From positions 3,596,001 to 3,660,000 of the forward strand of contig JADJQR010000001.1 in assembly GCA_016712675.1 (NCBI GenBank): DNA of 64,000 bases, given 5' to 3'. The notes beneath the pieces were generated by a model. It made no database searches. It had not been told where the DNA came from and saw only the letters and a list, made by a program, of their open reading frames with translations. Made by a program: the position numbers and the translations under genes. The DNA is from a bacterium (lineage in GTDB: Bacteria; Krumholzibacteriota; Krumholzibacteriia; LZORAL124-64-63). Shown here one piece after another: positions 1 through 8,193 of this stretch. Each line of letters opens with the position of its first letter. The stretch's first letter is position 1.

Positions 1-1764
1 CAGCCGGTGTTCACCCTGGACCACAACATCCAGGACCTGGGCGAGGCCAACCAGGCCAAATACCGGACACTGGCCGAATTCGCCGCCACGCACGGCATCG
101 ACGCCTACCCGGCCGGACGGGGCATCGGGCACCAGATCATGATCGAGGAAGGCTACGCGCGCCCCGGCGGCCTGTGCGTGGCCAGCGACAGCCACAGCAA
201 CACCTACGGCGGCGTGGGCGCCCTGGGCACGCCGGTGGTGCGCACGGACGCCGCCGCCCTCTGGGCCACCGGCACCGTGTGGTGGCAGGTGCCGCCCGCC
301 ATCAAGGTCACGCTGACGGGCCGGCTGCGCCCCGGCGTCACGGGCAAGGACGCGATCATCACCCTTTGCGGCCTCTACAACCAGGGCGAGGTGCTCAACA
401 CCGTCATCGAGTTCACCGGCCCCGGCGTGGCGACGCTTTCGCTCGAGGAGCGGCTGACCATCGCCAACATGACCACCGAGTGGGGTGCGCTGGCCGGCTG
501 GTTCCCGGTCGACGGGGTCACCCTGGCCTACATGGAGGAACGCCGCGCCTGGCTGGCCTCCTGCGGCATCGTCGACCGCGTCACCGAGGCCGACATCGCC
601 GGCTGGCGCGCGGCGCCGCCGTGCTCGGACCCCGACGCCGTCTACGCCGGCGAGATCGCGCTGGACCTCTCGCAGGTCACCCCGCACCTGAGCGGCCCGG
701 ACTCGGTGCAGGTGATGGCGTCGCTGGCCGAGCTGGCGCCCCAGCGGATCCGCGTCGACAAGGCCTACCTGCTCAGCTGCACCAACGCGCGGCTGCGCGA
801 CCTCGAGGAGGCCGCCGCCGTCGTCCGCGGGCAGAAGGTGGCGCCGCACGTGAAGCTGTACGTGTCGGCCGCCAGCGCGCTGGTCGAGGCCGAGGCGCAG
901 ATGACCGGCGCCTGGCAGGCGCTGCTGGACGCCGGCGCCATCGCCCTGCCTTCGGGCTGCGGGCCCTGCATCGGGCTGGGCACCGGCCTGCTGGAGGACG
1001 GCGAGGTCGGCATCTCCGCGACCAACCGCAACTTCAAGGGACGCATGGGAAGCCGGAACGCGAAGGCCTACCTGGCCAGCCCCGCCGTGGTCGCGGCCAG
1101 CGCGCTGGCCGGGCACATCGCCGGGCCCGGGGACTGGGACCTGGACGGCGGCGCGCCGGCCCGCGACTTCCGCGTGCCCGCCGGTGCCGGCGGCGACGGT
1201 CCCGCGGTCGAGGTGCTGCCCGGCTTCCCCGCCGTGATCGAGGGCCGCCTGCTCTACCTGCCGGCGGACAACCTCAACACCGACGGCATCTACGGGAAGG
1301 ACTACACGTACCGCGAGGACATGACGCCGGCGCAGATGGCGGCCGTGGTCATGGAGAACTACGACCCGCAGTTCGCCGGCCTGGTGCGCACGGGCGACGT
1401 CGTCTGCGCGGGCTTCAACTTCGGCACCGGCAGCAGCCGCGAGCAGGCGGCCACGGCGCTGATGGCCGCCGGCATCCGGCTGGTCATCGCCGGCAGCTAC
1501 TCCCAGACCTACCTGCGCAACGCGATCAACAACGGCTTCCTCTGCGTGGAGTGCCCGGACTTCGCGCGCGCCCTGCACGCCCACCACGCGGGAGGCGGCG
1601 GCCGGAAGACCGTCATCGACGACGAGCCGGTGAGCCTGGACGTAGCCCACTCGACGATCCGCTGGCGCGGGCAGTCGTTCCGGTTCCTGCCGCTGGGCAC
1701 GCCGGTGCAGCGCATCGTCCTGGCCGGCGGCGTCGAGAACATGGTGCGGGCCGGCGCCCAGTGA
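1..1764 (+). CDS. homoaconitase-like aconitase family hydro-lyase (5' end cut by window edge)
   Basis: Fe-S hydro-lyase of the aconitase superfamily, 587 codons visible, open at the left edge. The large-subunit catalytic region comes first, with the SDSHSNTYGG motif and the three cluster cysteines in SCTN and SGCGPC (about residues 260, 320 and 323 of the visible part). The swivel domain follows with DNLNTDGIYGKDYTY and GFNFGTGSSREQAA. These last two motifs resemble fungal homoaconitase (Lys4), which converts homocitrate to homoisocitrate in the alpha-aminoadipate lysine pathway. Both halves are in one chain, whereas bacterial LysT/LysU and LeuC/LeuD are normally separate subunits. A 3-isopropylmalate dehydratase or a broad-specificity enzyme remains possible. 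The stop overlaps the next start. Confidence 0.82.
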   Translation, partial: QPVFTLDHNIQDLGEANQAKYRTLAEFAATHGIDAYPAGRGIGHQIMIEEGYARPGGLCVASDSHSNTYGGVGALGTPVVRTDAAALWATGTVWWQVPPAIKVTLTGRLRPGVTGKDAIITLCGLYNQGEVLNTVIEFTGPGVATLSLEERLTIANMTTEWGALAGWFPVDGVTLAYMEERRAWLASCGIVDRVTEADIAGWRAAPPCSDPDAVYAGEIALDLSQVTPHLSGPDSVQVMASLAELAPQRIRVDKAYLLSCTNARLRDLEEAAAVVRGQKVAPHVKLYVSAASALVEAEAQMTGAWQALLDAGAIALPSGCGPCIGLGTGLLEDGEVGISATNRNFKGRMGSRNAKAYLASPAVVAASALAGHIAGPGDWDLDGGAPARDFRVPAGAGGDGPAVEVLPGFPAVIEGRLLYLPADNLNTDGIYGKDYTYREDMTPAQMAAVVMENYDPQFAGLVRTGDVVCAGFNFGTGSSREQAATALMAAGIRLVIAGSYSQTYLRNAINNGFLCVECPDFARALHAHHAGGGGRKTVIDDEPVSLDVAHSTIRWRGQSFRFLPLGTPVQRIVLAGGVENMVRAGAQ

Positions 1765-2378
1765 GCACGACGGTCGCCGCGGTCATCCTCTGGACGGCGC
1801 TGTGGTGCGCGTTCCACAGCCTGCTGGCCACGCACCGCTGGCGCGACCTGGTGCGGCGCCTGTTCCCCCGCTGGCACGCGTTCAGCCGGGTCCTCTACGT
1901 GCTGGGCAGCACGGTCACGCTGGCCGTGCTGCTGGCCTGGCTGCGCGCGCTGCCCGAACGCGTACTGTGGGACTGGCCCGGGCCCTGGTCCCTGGCGCGC
2001 TGGCTGGGCCTGGCCGAGGCGTTCTTCCTGTTCTGGGCCGGCGCCCGGGCCTTCGACAACCGGCACTTTCTGGGACTGTCGCAGCTGCGCGACTACGCGG
2101 CCGGGCGCCACAGCGCCGAGCCTCCGTTCCGGGCCGACGGCATCCTGGCAGTGGTCCGTCATCCCTGGTACGCGGGCACGGTGCTGCTGCTGGTGTTCAT
2201 GCTGCCGTGGACCGACGTCAACGTCGCCTGGCGGGGCGTGTTCCTGGTCTACACACTGGTCGGCTGCGAGCTGGAAGAGCGCAAGCTGCTCAGGGAGATC
2301 GGCGCGCCGTACGCCGAGTACCGACGGCGCGTCGGCCGCTACTGGCCGCGCCGGCGCGCAGGCCGCGAGGGCGGCTGA
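1761..2378 (+). CDS. ICMT/NnrU-like integral membrane methyltransferase
   Basis: A 205-residue polytopic membrane protein. The GTG start overlaps the TGA of the upstream gene (GTGA), which suggests translational coupling. Several hydrophobic segments are visible, starting at residue 4. Near the C-terminus lie RHPWYAGT and an ELEERKLL...Y..Y region ending in RVGRYWP. The RHPxYxG plus E-E...Y..Y pattern is the S-adenosylmethionine-binding signature of the isoprenylcysteine carboxyl methyltransferase and phospholipid methyltransferase fold. Substrate unknown. No link to lysine synthesis is evident despite the coupling. Confidence 0.7.
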   Translation: MSTTVAAVILWTALWCAFHSLLATHRWRDLVRRLFPRWHAFSRVLYVLGSTVTLAVLLAWLRALPERVLWDWPGPWSLARWLGLAEAFFLFWAGARAFDNRHFLGLSQLRDYAAGRHSAEPPFRADGILAVVRHPWYAGTVLLLVFMLPWTDVNVAWRGVFLVYTLVGCELEERKLLREIGAPYAEYRRRVGRYWPRRRAGREGG

Positions 2379-2384
2379 AAGGGC

Positions 2385-2420
2385 GGCGGCCGCTCCCGCT
2401 GCGGGGTGCGGCCGCCTTGC
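2385..2420. terminator. hairpin between convergent genes, probable terminator
   Basis: Perfect 9-bp stem GGCGGCCGC / GCGGCCGCC with a 14-nt loop, in the 65-bp gap between the plus-strand methyltransferase and the minus-strand TonB receptor. No clear T-run, so position and symmetry are the main support. Confidence 0.5.
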
Positions 2421-2443
2421 CGTATCGGTTGTCTCCGGCGCCG

Positions 2444-4477
2444 CTAGAAGCGCAGGCTGACTTTGGCCCGCAGCACGCGTCCATCCTGCAGGATCTCGAA
2501 GTCGCCGATCACGTCGCGATCGTACTCGGCCTCGAACAGGTTGTAGGCGCTCAGTGACGCTTCCCAGCGGTCCTTCCAGCGGTGGCTGAACAGGGTGGCG
2601 TTGACCAGCCAGTGGCCCTTGTAACCACGGTCGTTCGTGTTGAACCGGTCGCTGACGTACTGGACTTCGACGCCGGCCAGCACGGCCTCCGGCAGCAGGG
2701 GCGCGATCAGGTTGACCTTGAAGAGGTGCTCGGGCGCGAACTCGAGGACCTCTCCGGTCGCCTCATCCTCGGTCTTCGTGTACGAGTAGCTGGCGCCGAC
2801 GCGCGTGGACTTGCCCAGCTGGCCGTCCGTCTGCAGCTCGAACCCGCGGGCCTTGATGTCCATGGACGAGTTGTCGAAGTAGTACATGCCGTCGTTCTCG
2901 TCGTACAGCTGGTCGATCATGTCGGTCGCGCGATTCAGGAACCCGGCCAGCGAGCCGCGCCAGTTGGGGCCGAACTGTCGCTCGCAGACCAGCTCGTAGG
3001 TGACGATCTCCTCCGGCTTCAGGTCGGGGTTCCGTTTGACGACGCCTTCCTCCTCGTAATAGAACTCGTTCGCGTTCGGGGCACGGAATGCCTCCCCGTA
3101 GAGCAGCTTCAGCGTGGTCGCCGCATCCAGGCCGTAGACCAGCGCCAGGCGCGGGCTCACCGCCTCGCCGAACGAGTCGTAGTGGTCGTAGCGCAGGCCG
3201 GCGGTCACACCCAGGCGATCCGACGGCCGGTACTCGTCCTGCGCGTAGAGGCCGAAGATCTGCGTCGCCGGATCGATATCCAGCCAGTAGTACCGGGGAT
3301 CCACGTTGTAGTTCTGCATGAGCTGGCGGTAGTTGTCGCGGTACTCCAGCCCGACGGTGGCCGCGTGGCCGCTCGCCGGCTTCAAGGACAGTTGCAGCTC
3401 GCCGCCCACCGATTCGGACTGGCTGAAGTCCTTGTTGACCAGGAACTCGGGGAAATCCGGGTCTTCCAGGTCGTACTGGTAGGTGCCCACGTACTTGTAC
3501 CAGTCGTAGTAGAGGCGGGCCGCCAGCGTGGCCTTGGCCGACAGGGCGTGCTCGTAGCGCGCCTCGACGAACGCGCGCGCGTCGAACGTGTGCCTCGGCA
3601 GGTAGTAGACGGTGCCGTAGGAAGGCGGCGTGTCCTTGTCGCGCCCCACGTAGAAGCCCTCGATCGTCAGCCCGCCGCGGCGGTGGCTACCCATGTAGCG
3701 GGTGGCCGATTCGCCGTCGCCCCCGCGCAACCTGCCGTCGAAGCCCACCGGATCGCCGTCGTAGCGGGGCATGTACACCTCGGCCTTGCCGTCGCTGGTG
3801 AAGCCGCTCGCCGACAGCACGGTCTCCGAGCCGTCGTCGCCGCGCGTCCCGAAGGTCAGGCGCCCGCGGGCCGCGTCGAAGGTGCCGATCTCGCCGGAAG
3901 CCTCGAAGCCCTCGAACTGGTCCGCGCGCTTGGTGATGACGTTGATCACGGCGAAGAAGGCGTTGGTGCCGTACAGGGTCGAGCCGGGACCGCGCACGAT
4001 CTCGACGCGGTCGATCAGGTCCAGGTCCAGGATGAAGTCCTCGACCGTGGCCGCCGAGTCGTACAGCGGGTCGTTCATGCGATGGCCGTTGACCAACAGC
4101 AGGACACGCCCACCGAAGTCGCCGGACCGCTCGAAGCCCCGAACGCCGACCGAGCCGTAGGTGCGCGTATTGGACACGTAGATGCCCGGCACGCTGCGCA
4201 GCAGCTCGCTGAGCGTGCGCCACCCGTGGGCACGCACATCCTGCGAGGTGACCACCGTCACCGAGCTGGGCGCTTCGGAGGTCTTCTGCTCGCGCTTGGC
4301 CGCTGAGTAGACCGGGATGGCCATGAGCTGTTCCAGGCTCAGGCTCGTGTAGTCGTCGACCACGGTCGTGCCCTGTGCAGGCAGCACCATCGCCGATTCC
4401 AGGGCGAGGACCAGCAGCGCAGCCGCCAGTGCAACGCCGCCGGCTCGCAACCGGGCGTGGAATCCAGTCCTCATCAT
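2444..4477 (-). CDS. TonB-dependent outer membrane receptor
   Basis: A 677-residue receptor that would import a siderophore, cobalamin or similar ligand using TonB energy. The ATGATG start overlaps the TGA of the upstream yfiR-like gene. A signal peptide covers about the first 33 residues. The plug domain shows SSVTVVTSQDVRAHGW, LLRSVPGIYVSN, VGVRGF, VEIVRGPGSTLYG and AFFAVINVITK. The 22-strand barrel region follows and ends in KVSLRF with the C-terminal Phe expected for BAM recognition. Length fits cobalamin/colicin-type receptors. Pairing with a YfiR protein is a recurring arrangement, which suggests a role in periplasmic signalling as well as uptake. Ligand cannot be read from sequence. 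Confidence 0.88.
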   Translation of the reverse strand: MMRTGFHARLRAGGVALAAALLVLALESAMVLPAQGTTVVDDYTSLSLEQLMAIPVYSAAKREQKTSEAPSSVTVVTSQDVRAHGWRTLSELLRSVPGIYVSNTRTYGSVGVRGFERSGDFGGRVLLLVNGHRMNDPLYDSAATVEDFILDLDLIDRVEIVRGPGSTLYGTNAFFAVINVITKRADQFEGFEASGEIGTFDAARGRLTFGTRGDDGSETVLSASGFTSDGKAEVYMPRYDGDPVGFDGRLRGGDGESATRYMGSHRRGGLTIEGFYVGRDKDTPPSYGTVYYLPRHTFDARAFVEARYEHALSAKATLAARLYYDWYKYVGTYQYDLEDPDFPEFLVNKDFSQSESVGGELQLSLKPASGHAATVGLEYRDNYRQLMQNYNVDPRYYWLDIDPATQIFGLYAQDEYRPSDRLGVTAGLRYDHYDSFGEAVSPRLALVYGLDAATTLKLLYGEAFRAPNANEFYYEEEGVVKRNPDLKPEEIVTYELVCERQFGPNWRGSLAGFLNRATDMIDQLYDENDGMYYFDNSSMDIKARGFELQTDGQLGKSTRVGASYSYTKTEDEATGEVLEFAPEHLFKVNLIAPLLPEAVLAGVEVQYVSDRFNTNDRGYKGHWLVNATLFSHRWKDRWEASLSAYNLFEAEYDRDVIGDFEILQDGRVLRAKVSLRF

Positions 4478-5106
4478 TTGTCCCCCTTGGTCTTGACGAT
4501 GGTGGCGAGGGTCAACAGTGTGGAACGGAGCTTCAGCCCCGCGTGATCGGCCGCGCCCGGGTTCGCCTGGAACCGGATGCGGTGATCCTCTTCGTACAGG
4601 TTCAGGATGCCGCCCTGCTCGCAGAAGCCGGGGGCTTCGCTGATGGTGAGCACGGGGCGCGCGGTGAGCTCGGTGCGCAAGCCCTGCCAGGCGTCGGCGG
4701 CTGCCGGCGTGATGAACAGCGCCTGACAAGCCTGCCCGTCGCGGCGCCACTGGTCGGCATCGCCGAACACGCGCACGGAAACGCGTCGACCCTGGATTTC
4801 CTTGCCGTCCAGACCGGCGCGCAGGGCCGCGGCCTGGGCGTCGTCGCCGAGCGCCGCGATCACCAGCACGGTCGAGTCCGCCGCCGCCGGCCACTCGGCG
4901 AACTTCAGGAAGTTCAAGACGAACGCGGCGCGCACAGCTTCGGCCTGCTGTGCGCCGGCCGTCACGGGCGACAGTGCCAGGACCAGGGCCAGCAGCGCCG
5001 CCGTGCTGCGACGGGCGGCGGCGGGCCTGGGGCGCCAGCGGGGGCGGGACCGCGCGCGCGTCCGGCAGCGCGGAGTTCCGTCCCGGAGTCGATTCGGATG
5101 GTGCAC
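4474..5106 (-). CDS. YfiR-like (DUF4154) periplasmic protein
   Basis: About 210 residues. An Arg-rich N-terminus and hydrophobic stretch (STAALLALVLALSP) form a long signal peptide ending near GAQQ. The mature part has the DUF4154 hallmarks: FVLNFLKFAEWP, then VLVIAALGDD, QALFITPA, VLTISEAPGFCEQGG and ILNLYEEDHRIRF. In Pseudomonas YfiR is a redox-sensitive periplasmic regulator of the YfiN diguanylate cyclase, but no cyclase is nearby. The GTG at 5106 is chosen because AAGGAG lies just upstream; an in-frame ATG at 5124 is the alternative. The stop overlaps the TonB receptor start, so the two are coupled. Confidence 0.8.
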   Translation of the reverse strand: MHHPNRLRDGTPRCRTRARSRPRWRPRPAAARRSTAALLALVLALSPVTAGAQQAEAVRAAFVLNFLKFAEWPAAADSTVLVIAALGDDAQAAALRAGLDGKEIQGRRVSVRVFGDADQWRRDGQACQALFITPAAADAWQGLRTELTARPVLTISEAPGFCEQGGILNLYEEDHRIRFQANPGAADHAGLKLRSTLLTLATIVKTKGDK

Positions 5107-5288
5107 GTTTCTCCTTGGGGCCATGTCGGGCCTGGGGCGCGGCTTGGGGCACGCGTTGCAGATTGCATCGTCAATTTCGATTGGGGCTTTAGGGGGTTCC
5201 GCTGGTTTGCCCGTACCGGTCCGTCGGGCTATCGTCAGCGGTTGTTTGACGCTCCGGCCGAACCGGCCGGCAACCCCGGGAGGAACCG

Positions 5289-6038
5289 ATGAACCTCGCA
5301 GGAAAGACGGCGCTCGTGACGGGCGCCAGCCGCGGCATCGGCGCCGCGTGCGCCCGCGTCCTGGCCGCGCGCGGCGCCGCGGTGGCCGTCAACTACTTCA
5401 AGGGCCGCGAGGCCGCCGAAGGCGTGGTCGCCCAGATCGCCGCCGCCGGCGGCCGGGCCGTCGCCCTGCCCGGGGACGTGCGCGACGCCGCCGAGGTGCA
5501 GGCGCTGGCGGCCGAAACGGTCCGCCAGTTGGGCCCCATCGACATCCTGGTGCTGAACGCCGGGCCATCGGTGCCCTGGAAGCCGGTGACCGAGCTGACG
5601 CAGGCCGAGTTCGAGGCCAAGGTCCTGGACGAGGCCCGCAGCTTCTTCCTGCCTGCCGAGGCCGTGATGGGGTCGATGATCGAGCGTCGCCGCGGCTGCA
5701 TCATCGGTATCAGCAGCGGCCTGTCGCGCTACCCCGCCTACGGCTTCAGCGCGCACACGACCAGCAAGTCGGCCGTCGACGGCCTCATGAAGTCGCTGGC
5801 CTTCGAACTGGGCCCCTACGGCATCCGTGTCAACACCGTGGCCCCCGGCCTGACCCGCACCGACGCCACGGCGCACATGCCCGAGGCGCAGGTGCAGGCC
5901 ATCGCCGGCATGACGCCGCTGCGCCGGGTGGGCGAGGCGGATGACGTGGCGGGCCTGGTCGCGGCGCTGGCGGACGACGCGACCGCCTTCGTCAGCGGCG
6001 CCTACATCCCGGTCAGCGGGGGCATCCAGATGCCGTGA
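5289..6038 (+). CDS. short-chain dehydrogenase/reductase, FabG-like, with His at the Tyr position
   Basis: A 249-residue single-domain SDR preceded by GGAGGAACCG, a good ribosome site. The Rossmann signature TGASRGIGA near residue 11, LNAG near residue 95, the serine region GISSGLSRYP and NTVAPGLTRTD are all present. The catalytic YxxxK motif instead reads HTTSK, so Tyr is replaced by His. The nearest Tyr sits five residues earlier (YGFSAHTTSK). Known SDR chemistry uses that Tyr as general acid/base, so activity may be altered or lost. The annotation 3-oxoacyl-ACP reductase would be only a family-level label. Divergent from yfiR and followed by a long leader region. Confidence 0.82.
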   Translation: MNLAGKTALVTGASRGIGAACARVLAARGAAVAVNYFKGREAAEGVVAQIAAAGGRAVALPGDVRDAAEVQALAAETVRQLGPIDILVLNAGPSVPWKPVTELTQAEFEAKVLDEARSFFLPAEAVMGSMIERRRGCIIGISSGLSRYPAYGFSAHTTSKSAVDGLMKSLAFELGPYGIRVNTVAPGLTRTDATAHMPEAQVQAIAGMTPLRRVGEADDVAGLVAALADDATAFVSGAYIPVSGGIQMP

Positions 6039-6229
6039 GGGCCGCCGGCGCCGATTCAGGCTGGACCCCGCGCCCGACCTTTCGTATCCTCAAATGCGGC
6101 GGCGGCACATCCCCCCGGATCTCCGCCGCGGGTGTCCAAATCCGCGCCGTCCGTGCGCGGCGGTCGCAAGGGCCAGGGCGGCCTGAGTGACCGGGCGAGG
6201 TGGGTCTCGCCGCGATGGTCACGCCCGAT

Positions 6230-6244
6230 AAGGAGGTGATCCAG
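6230..6244 (+). promoter_or_regulatory. 15-nt extended Shine-Dalgarno (perfect complement of the 16S 3' tail)
   Basis: AAGGAGGTGATCCAG is the exact reverse complement of the near-universal 16S rRNA 3' end CTGGATCACCTCCTT. Ordinary ribosome sites match 4-7 bases. A GTG codon starts 7 nt after the AGGAGG core. It could drive a mini-ORF or act as a ribosome-binding decoy in a small RNA. Confidence 0.6.
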
Positions 6245-6291
6245 TGGGTAGTCATAGACTTGGCTCAGTGGAGGTGGCGTCCCCGCTTTGA
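6244..6291 (+). CDS. putative 15-residue leader peptide
   Basis: GTG start with ideal spacing to the extended Shine-Dalgarno sequence. The predicted peptide is MGSHRLGSVEVASPL, followed by TGA. Its last codons enter a hairpin whose arms are GTGG+CCCC (6274-6284) and GGGG+CCAC (6292-6299), so a ribosome reading it would melt the structure. That would suit attenuation, but nothing in the peptide indicates a regulatory amino acid. Translation is unproven. Confidence 0.35.
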   Translation: MGSHRLGSVEVASPL

Positions 6292-6298
6292 GGGGCCA

Positions 6299-6355
6299 CT
6301 GCAGTCGGCAGTCGAGAGGGCCCTACGGGGGAACCCGACGCCGCCCGCACTGCAG
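6299..6355 (+). repeat. inverted repeat CTGCAGT/ACTGCAG in leader RNA
   Basis: CTGCAGT at 6299-6305 pairs with ACTGCAG at 6349-6355, and the CGG/CCG bases inside can extend the stem. The enclosed 43 nt are GC-rich. It lies between the mini-ORF and the terminator hairpin, so it probably belongs to one folded RNA. Confidence 0.4.
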
Positions 6356-6359
6356 CTAC

Positions 6360-6399
6360 GGAAGCGCCGGGGCCGATGGTTCCGGCGCTTCCCGTTTCC
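6360..6399 (+). terminator. intrinsic terminator-like hairpin ahead of the acyl-CoA synthetase
   Basis: Perfect 11-bp stem GGAAGCGCCGG / CCGGCGCTTCC with an 11-nt loop, followed by CGTTTCCC. The tail is only weakly T-rich. It would end the SDR or leader transcript before the ligase gene. Confidence 0.55.
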
Positions 6400-6415
6400 C
6401 ATCGCTCGTGTTCCG

Positions 6416-6444
6416 TTGTGCCGCGCAACCGGATGCGCTACAGT
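6416..6444 (+). promoter_or_regulatory. weak sigma70-type promoter candidate
   Basis: TTGTGC, 17-nt spacer, TACAGT. It lies between the terminator-like hairpin and the ligase start, where a promoter is needed. The match to consensus is modest (3/6 and 4/6). Confidence 0.3.
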
Positions 6445-6475
6445 CCCCGCCAACCCGCGCCTACGAAGGAGCCGT

Positions 6476-8152
6476 ATGCCCGCCCACCGTTCGATCAGCG
6501 AGAACTTCGCCGACGGCATCGGCCAGGCCCTGCGCCAGCACTGGGACGTCCCCTGCTTCAGCGACCTCGACGGCGGCACGCTGACCTGCGCCGGGGTGGC
6601 CCGCCGCGTGGTCCGCCTGCACCGCTTCTTCGACGCCCTGGGGCTCGAGCCGGGCGACCGCGTCGGCCTGGTGGGCCGCAACAGCGCCCAGTGGGCGATC
6701 GTCTACCTGGCCACCGTGACGCGCGGGGCCGTCATCGTGCCCATCCTGCCGGACTTCACCGCCGCCGAGATCGAGCACATCGTCCGCCACAGCGGCTGCC
6801 GCGCGCTGTTCCTGGCCGACGCTGCCGCCGACGCCGTCGACTGCGACAAGATGCCCACGGTCGAGGCCGCCGCCCGCCTGCGCGACTATGCCCCGCTGCA
6901 CGAGCGCGACCGCCGCGCGACGGCGGCGCTGGCGGGCCTGCGCGAGCCCTTCGGCCCGGACGCGGCCCCCCTCACGGCGGCCGAACTGCGCCTGCCGCTG
7001 GTGGGCGGCGACCGGCTGGCCACCATCGTCTATACCTCGGGCACCACCGGCTTCTCCAAGGGCGTCATGCTCACGCACAAGGCGCTGATGGTGAACGTGC
7101 GCTTCTTCCTGGACAGCGTGACGCTGCGCCCGGGCGACAACATCGTCTCGTTCCTCCCGCTGGCGCACGCCTTCGGCTGCGCCTTCGACTTCCTGGCGCC
7201 GTTCTTCGCCGGCTGCCACGTCACGTTCGTCGAGAAGATCCCCACGCCCAAGGTGCTGCTGGCGGCCTTCGCCCAGCTCAAGCCGGTCGTGGTGATGTCG
7301 GTGCCGCTGATCATCGAGAAGATCTACCGCAACCGCGTCAAGCCCCAGCTGGAGTCGCCGAACGTGCAGTTCATGCTCAAGCTGCCGGGCCTGCGCGCCT
7401 TCGTGCACCGCAAGATCCAGGGCGCCCTCTACGAGGCCTTCGGGGGCCGCTACCGCGAACTGGTGGTGGGCGGCGCCGCGCTGAACCGCGACGTCGAGCA
7501 GTTCTTCCGCAAGGTGGGCTTCAACCTGACCTGCGGCTACGGCATGACCGAGTGCGGCCCGCTGATCAGCTACTCGGTGTCGAAGGACAACCCGCCGGTC
7601 GGCAGCGTGGGCCGGGTCATCCCCTACCTCGAGTGCCGCATCGCCGGCGCGACGAAGCCCGGCGACATCGGCGAGGTGCTGGTCCGCGGCGAGAACCGGA
7701 TGCTGGGCTACTACCAGGACGACGAGGCGACCGCGGCGGCCATCGACCCGGACGGCTGGCTGCACACCGGCGACCTGGGCCGCTTCGACGCCGACGGCTT
7801 CCTCTACTTGACGGGGCGCTCGAAGAACATGATCCTGACGGCGGCGGGGCAGAACATCTACCCCGAGGAGATCGAGAGCCAGCTGAACAACATGCCCTGC
7901 GTCGAGGAATCGCTGGTGATCGAACGCGACGGCAGGCTCCTGGCCCTGGTCTACCCCGACCTGGAGTCGGTGGACCGCGCGTGCCTCAGGGGCGGACAGG
8001 TCGAGGTCCGCATGGAGACGAACCGGCAGGAATTGAACCAGCGCCTGCCCGGTTACGCCCAGATCGCCCGGCTCAAGATCCTGTACGAGGAGTTCGAGAA
8101 GACCCCCACGAAGAAGATCAAGCGGCGCGTGTACGACGCATTCGCCGGTTGA
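6476..8152 (+). CDS. AMP-dependent long-chain acyl-CoA synthetase
   Basis: A 558-residue ANL-superfamily enzyme that adenylates a carboxylate and transfers it to CoA, most likely a fatty acid. The start at 6476 follows GAAGGAG. Motifs in order: the P-loop-like TIVYTSGTTGFSKGV, SFLPLAHAFG, GYGMTECGPLIS, GWLHTGDLGRFDADGFLYLTGRSKNMI and the hinge/Lys region NIYPEEIE, ending with KTPTKKIKRRVY, which holds the C-terminal catalytic-lysine region. It is followed 41 bp later by a STAS gene, probably co-transcribed. A long-chain fatty acid specificity is inferred from resemblance to FadD15/AAS-type sequences, not from a specificity motif. Confidence 0.86.
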   Translation: MPAHRSISENFADGIGQALRQHWDVPCFSDLDGGTLTCAGVARRVVRLHRFFDALGLEPGDRVGLVGRNSAQWAIVYLATVTRGAVIVPILPDFTAAEIEHIVRHSGCRALFLADAAADAVDCDKMPTVEAAARLRDYAPLHERDRRATAALAGLREPFGPDAAPLTAAELRLPLVGGDRLATIVYTSGTTGFSKGVMLTHKALMVNVRFFLDSVTLRPGDNIVSFLPLAHAFGCAFDFLAPFFAGCHVTFVEKIPTPKVLLAAFAQLKPVVVMSVPLIIEKIYRNRVKPQLESPNVQFMLKLPGLRAFVHRKIQGALYEAFGGRYRELVVGGAALNRDVEQFFRKVGFNLTCGYGMTECGPLISYSVSKDNPPVGSVGRVIPYLECRIAGATKPGDIGEVLVRGENRMLGYYQDDEATAAAIDPDGWLHTGDLGRFDADGFLYLTGRSKNMILTAAGQNIYPEEIESQLNNMPCVEESLVIERDGRLLALVYPDLESVDRACLRGGQVEVRMETNRQELNQRLPGYAQIARLKILYEEFEKTPTKKIKRRVYDAFAG

Positions 8153-8160
8153 GGGTTGAT

Positions 8161-8178
8161 GCCGGGCGCGGGCCCGGC
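8161..8178 (+). other. intercistronic hairpin
   Basis: GCCGGGC / GCCCGGC stem with a 4-nt loop between the ligase and STAS genes, just before the STAS ribosome site. It may adjust the relative expression of the two genes. Confidence 0.4.
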
Positions 8179-8193
8179 GGCCAAGGAGCGACG

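Larger units (their letters stand above)
6039..6475 (+). other. 437-bp intergenic leader with structured elements
   Basis: No normal-length gene is supported here. From left to right it holds a GC-rich hairpin-forming stretch after the SDR gene, an extended Shine-Dalgarno-like sequence at 6230-6244, a 15-codon mini-ORF, a hairpin at 6274-6299, an inverted repeat at 6299-6355, a strong terminator-like hairpin at 6360-6392 and a weak promoter before the acyl-CoA synthetase. The arrangement resembles a short independent transcript or an attenuated leader. The details are given as separate entries. Confidence 0.5.

Noticed and set aside
174-1760. Large out-of-frame extension of the membrane methyltransferase into the homoaconitase gene
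   Set aside because: The extension is Arg/Gly-rich shadow sequence. The membrane protein begins naturally at the GTG at 1761.
5144-5160. Sigma54-like site (GG-N10-GC) upstream of the SDR gene
   Set aside because: The flanking consensus is poor and the site is about 130 bp from the SDR start with no activator gene nearby.
6220-6260. Possible 16S rRNA 3' fragment on the minus strand
   Set aside because: Only 15 nt match the 16S end; the flanking bases do not match 16S. It is better read as an extended Shine-Dalgarno sequence.
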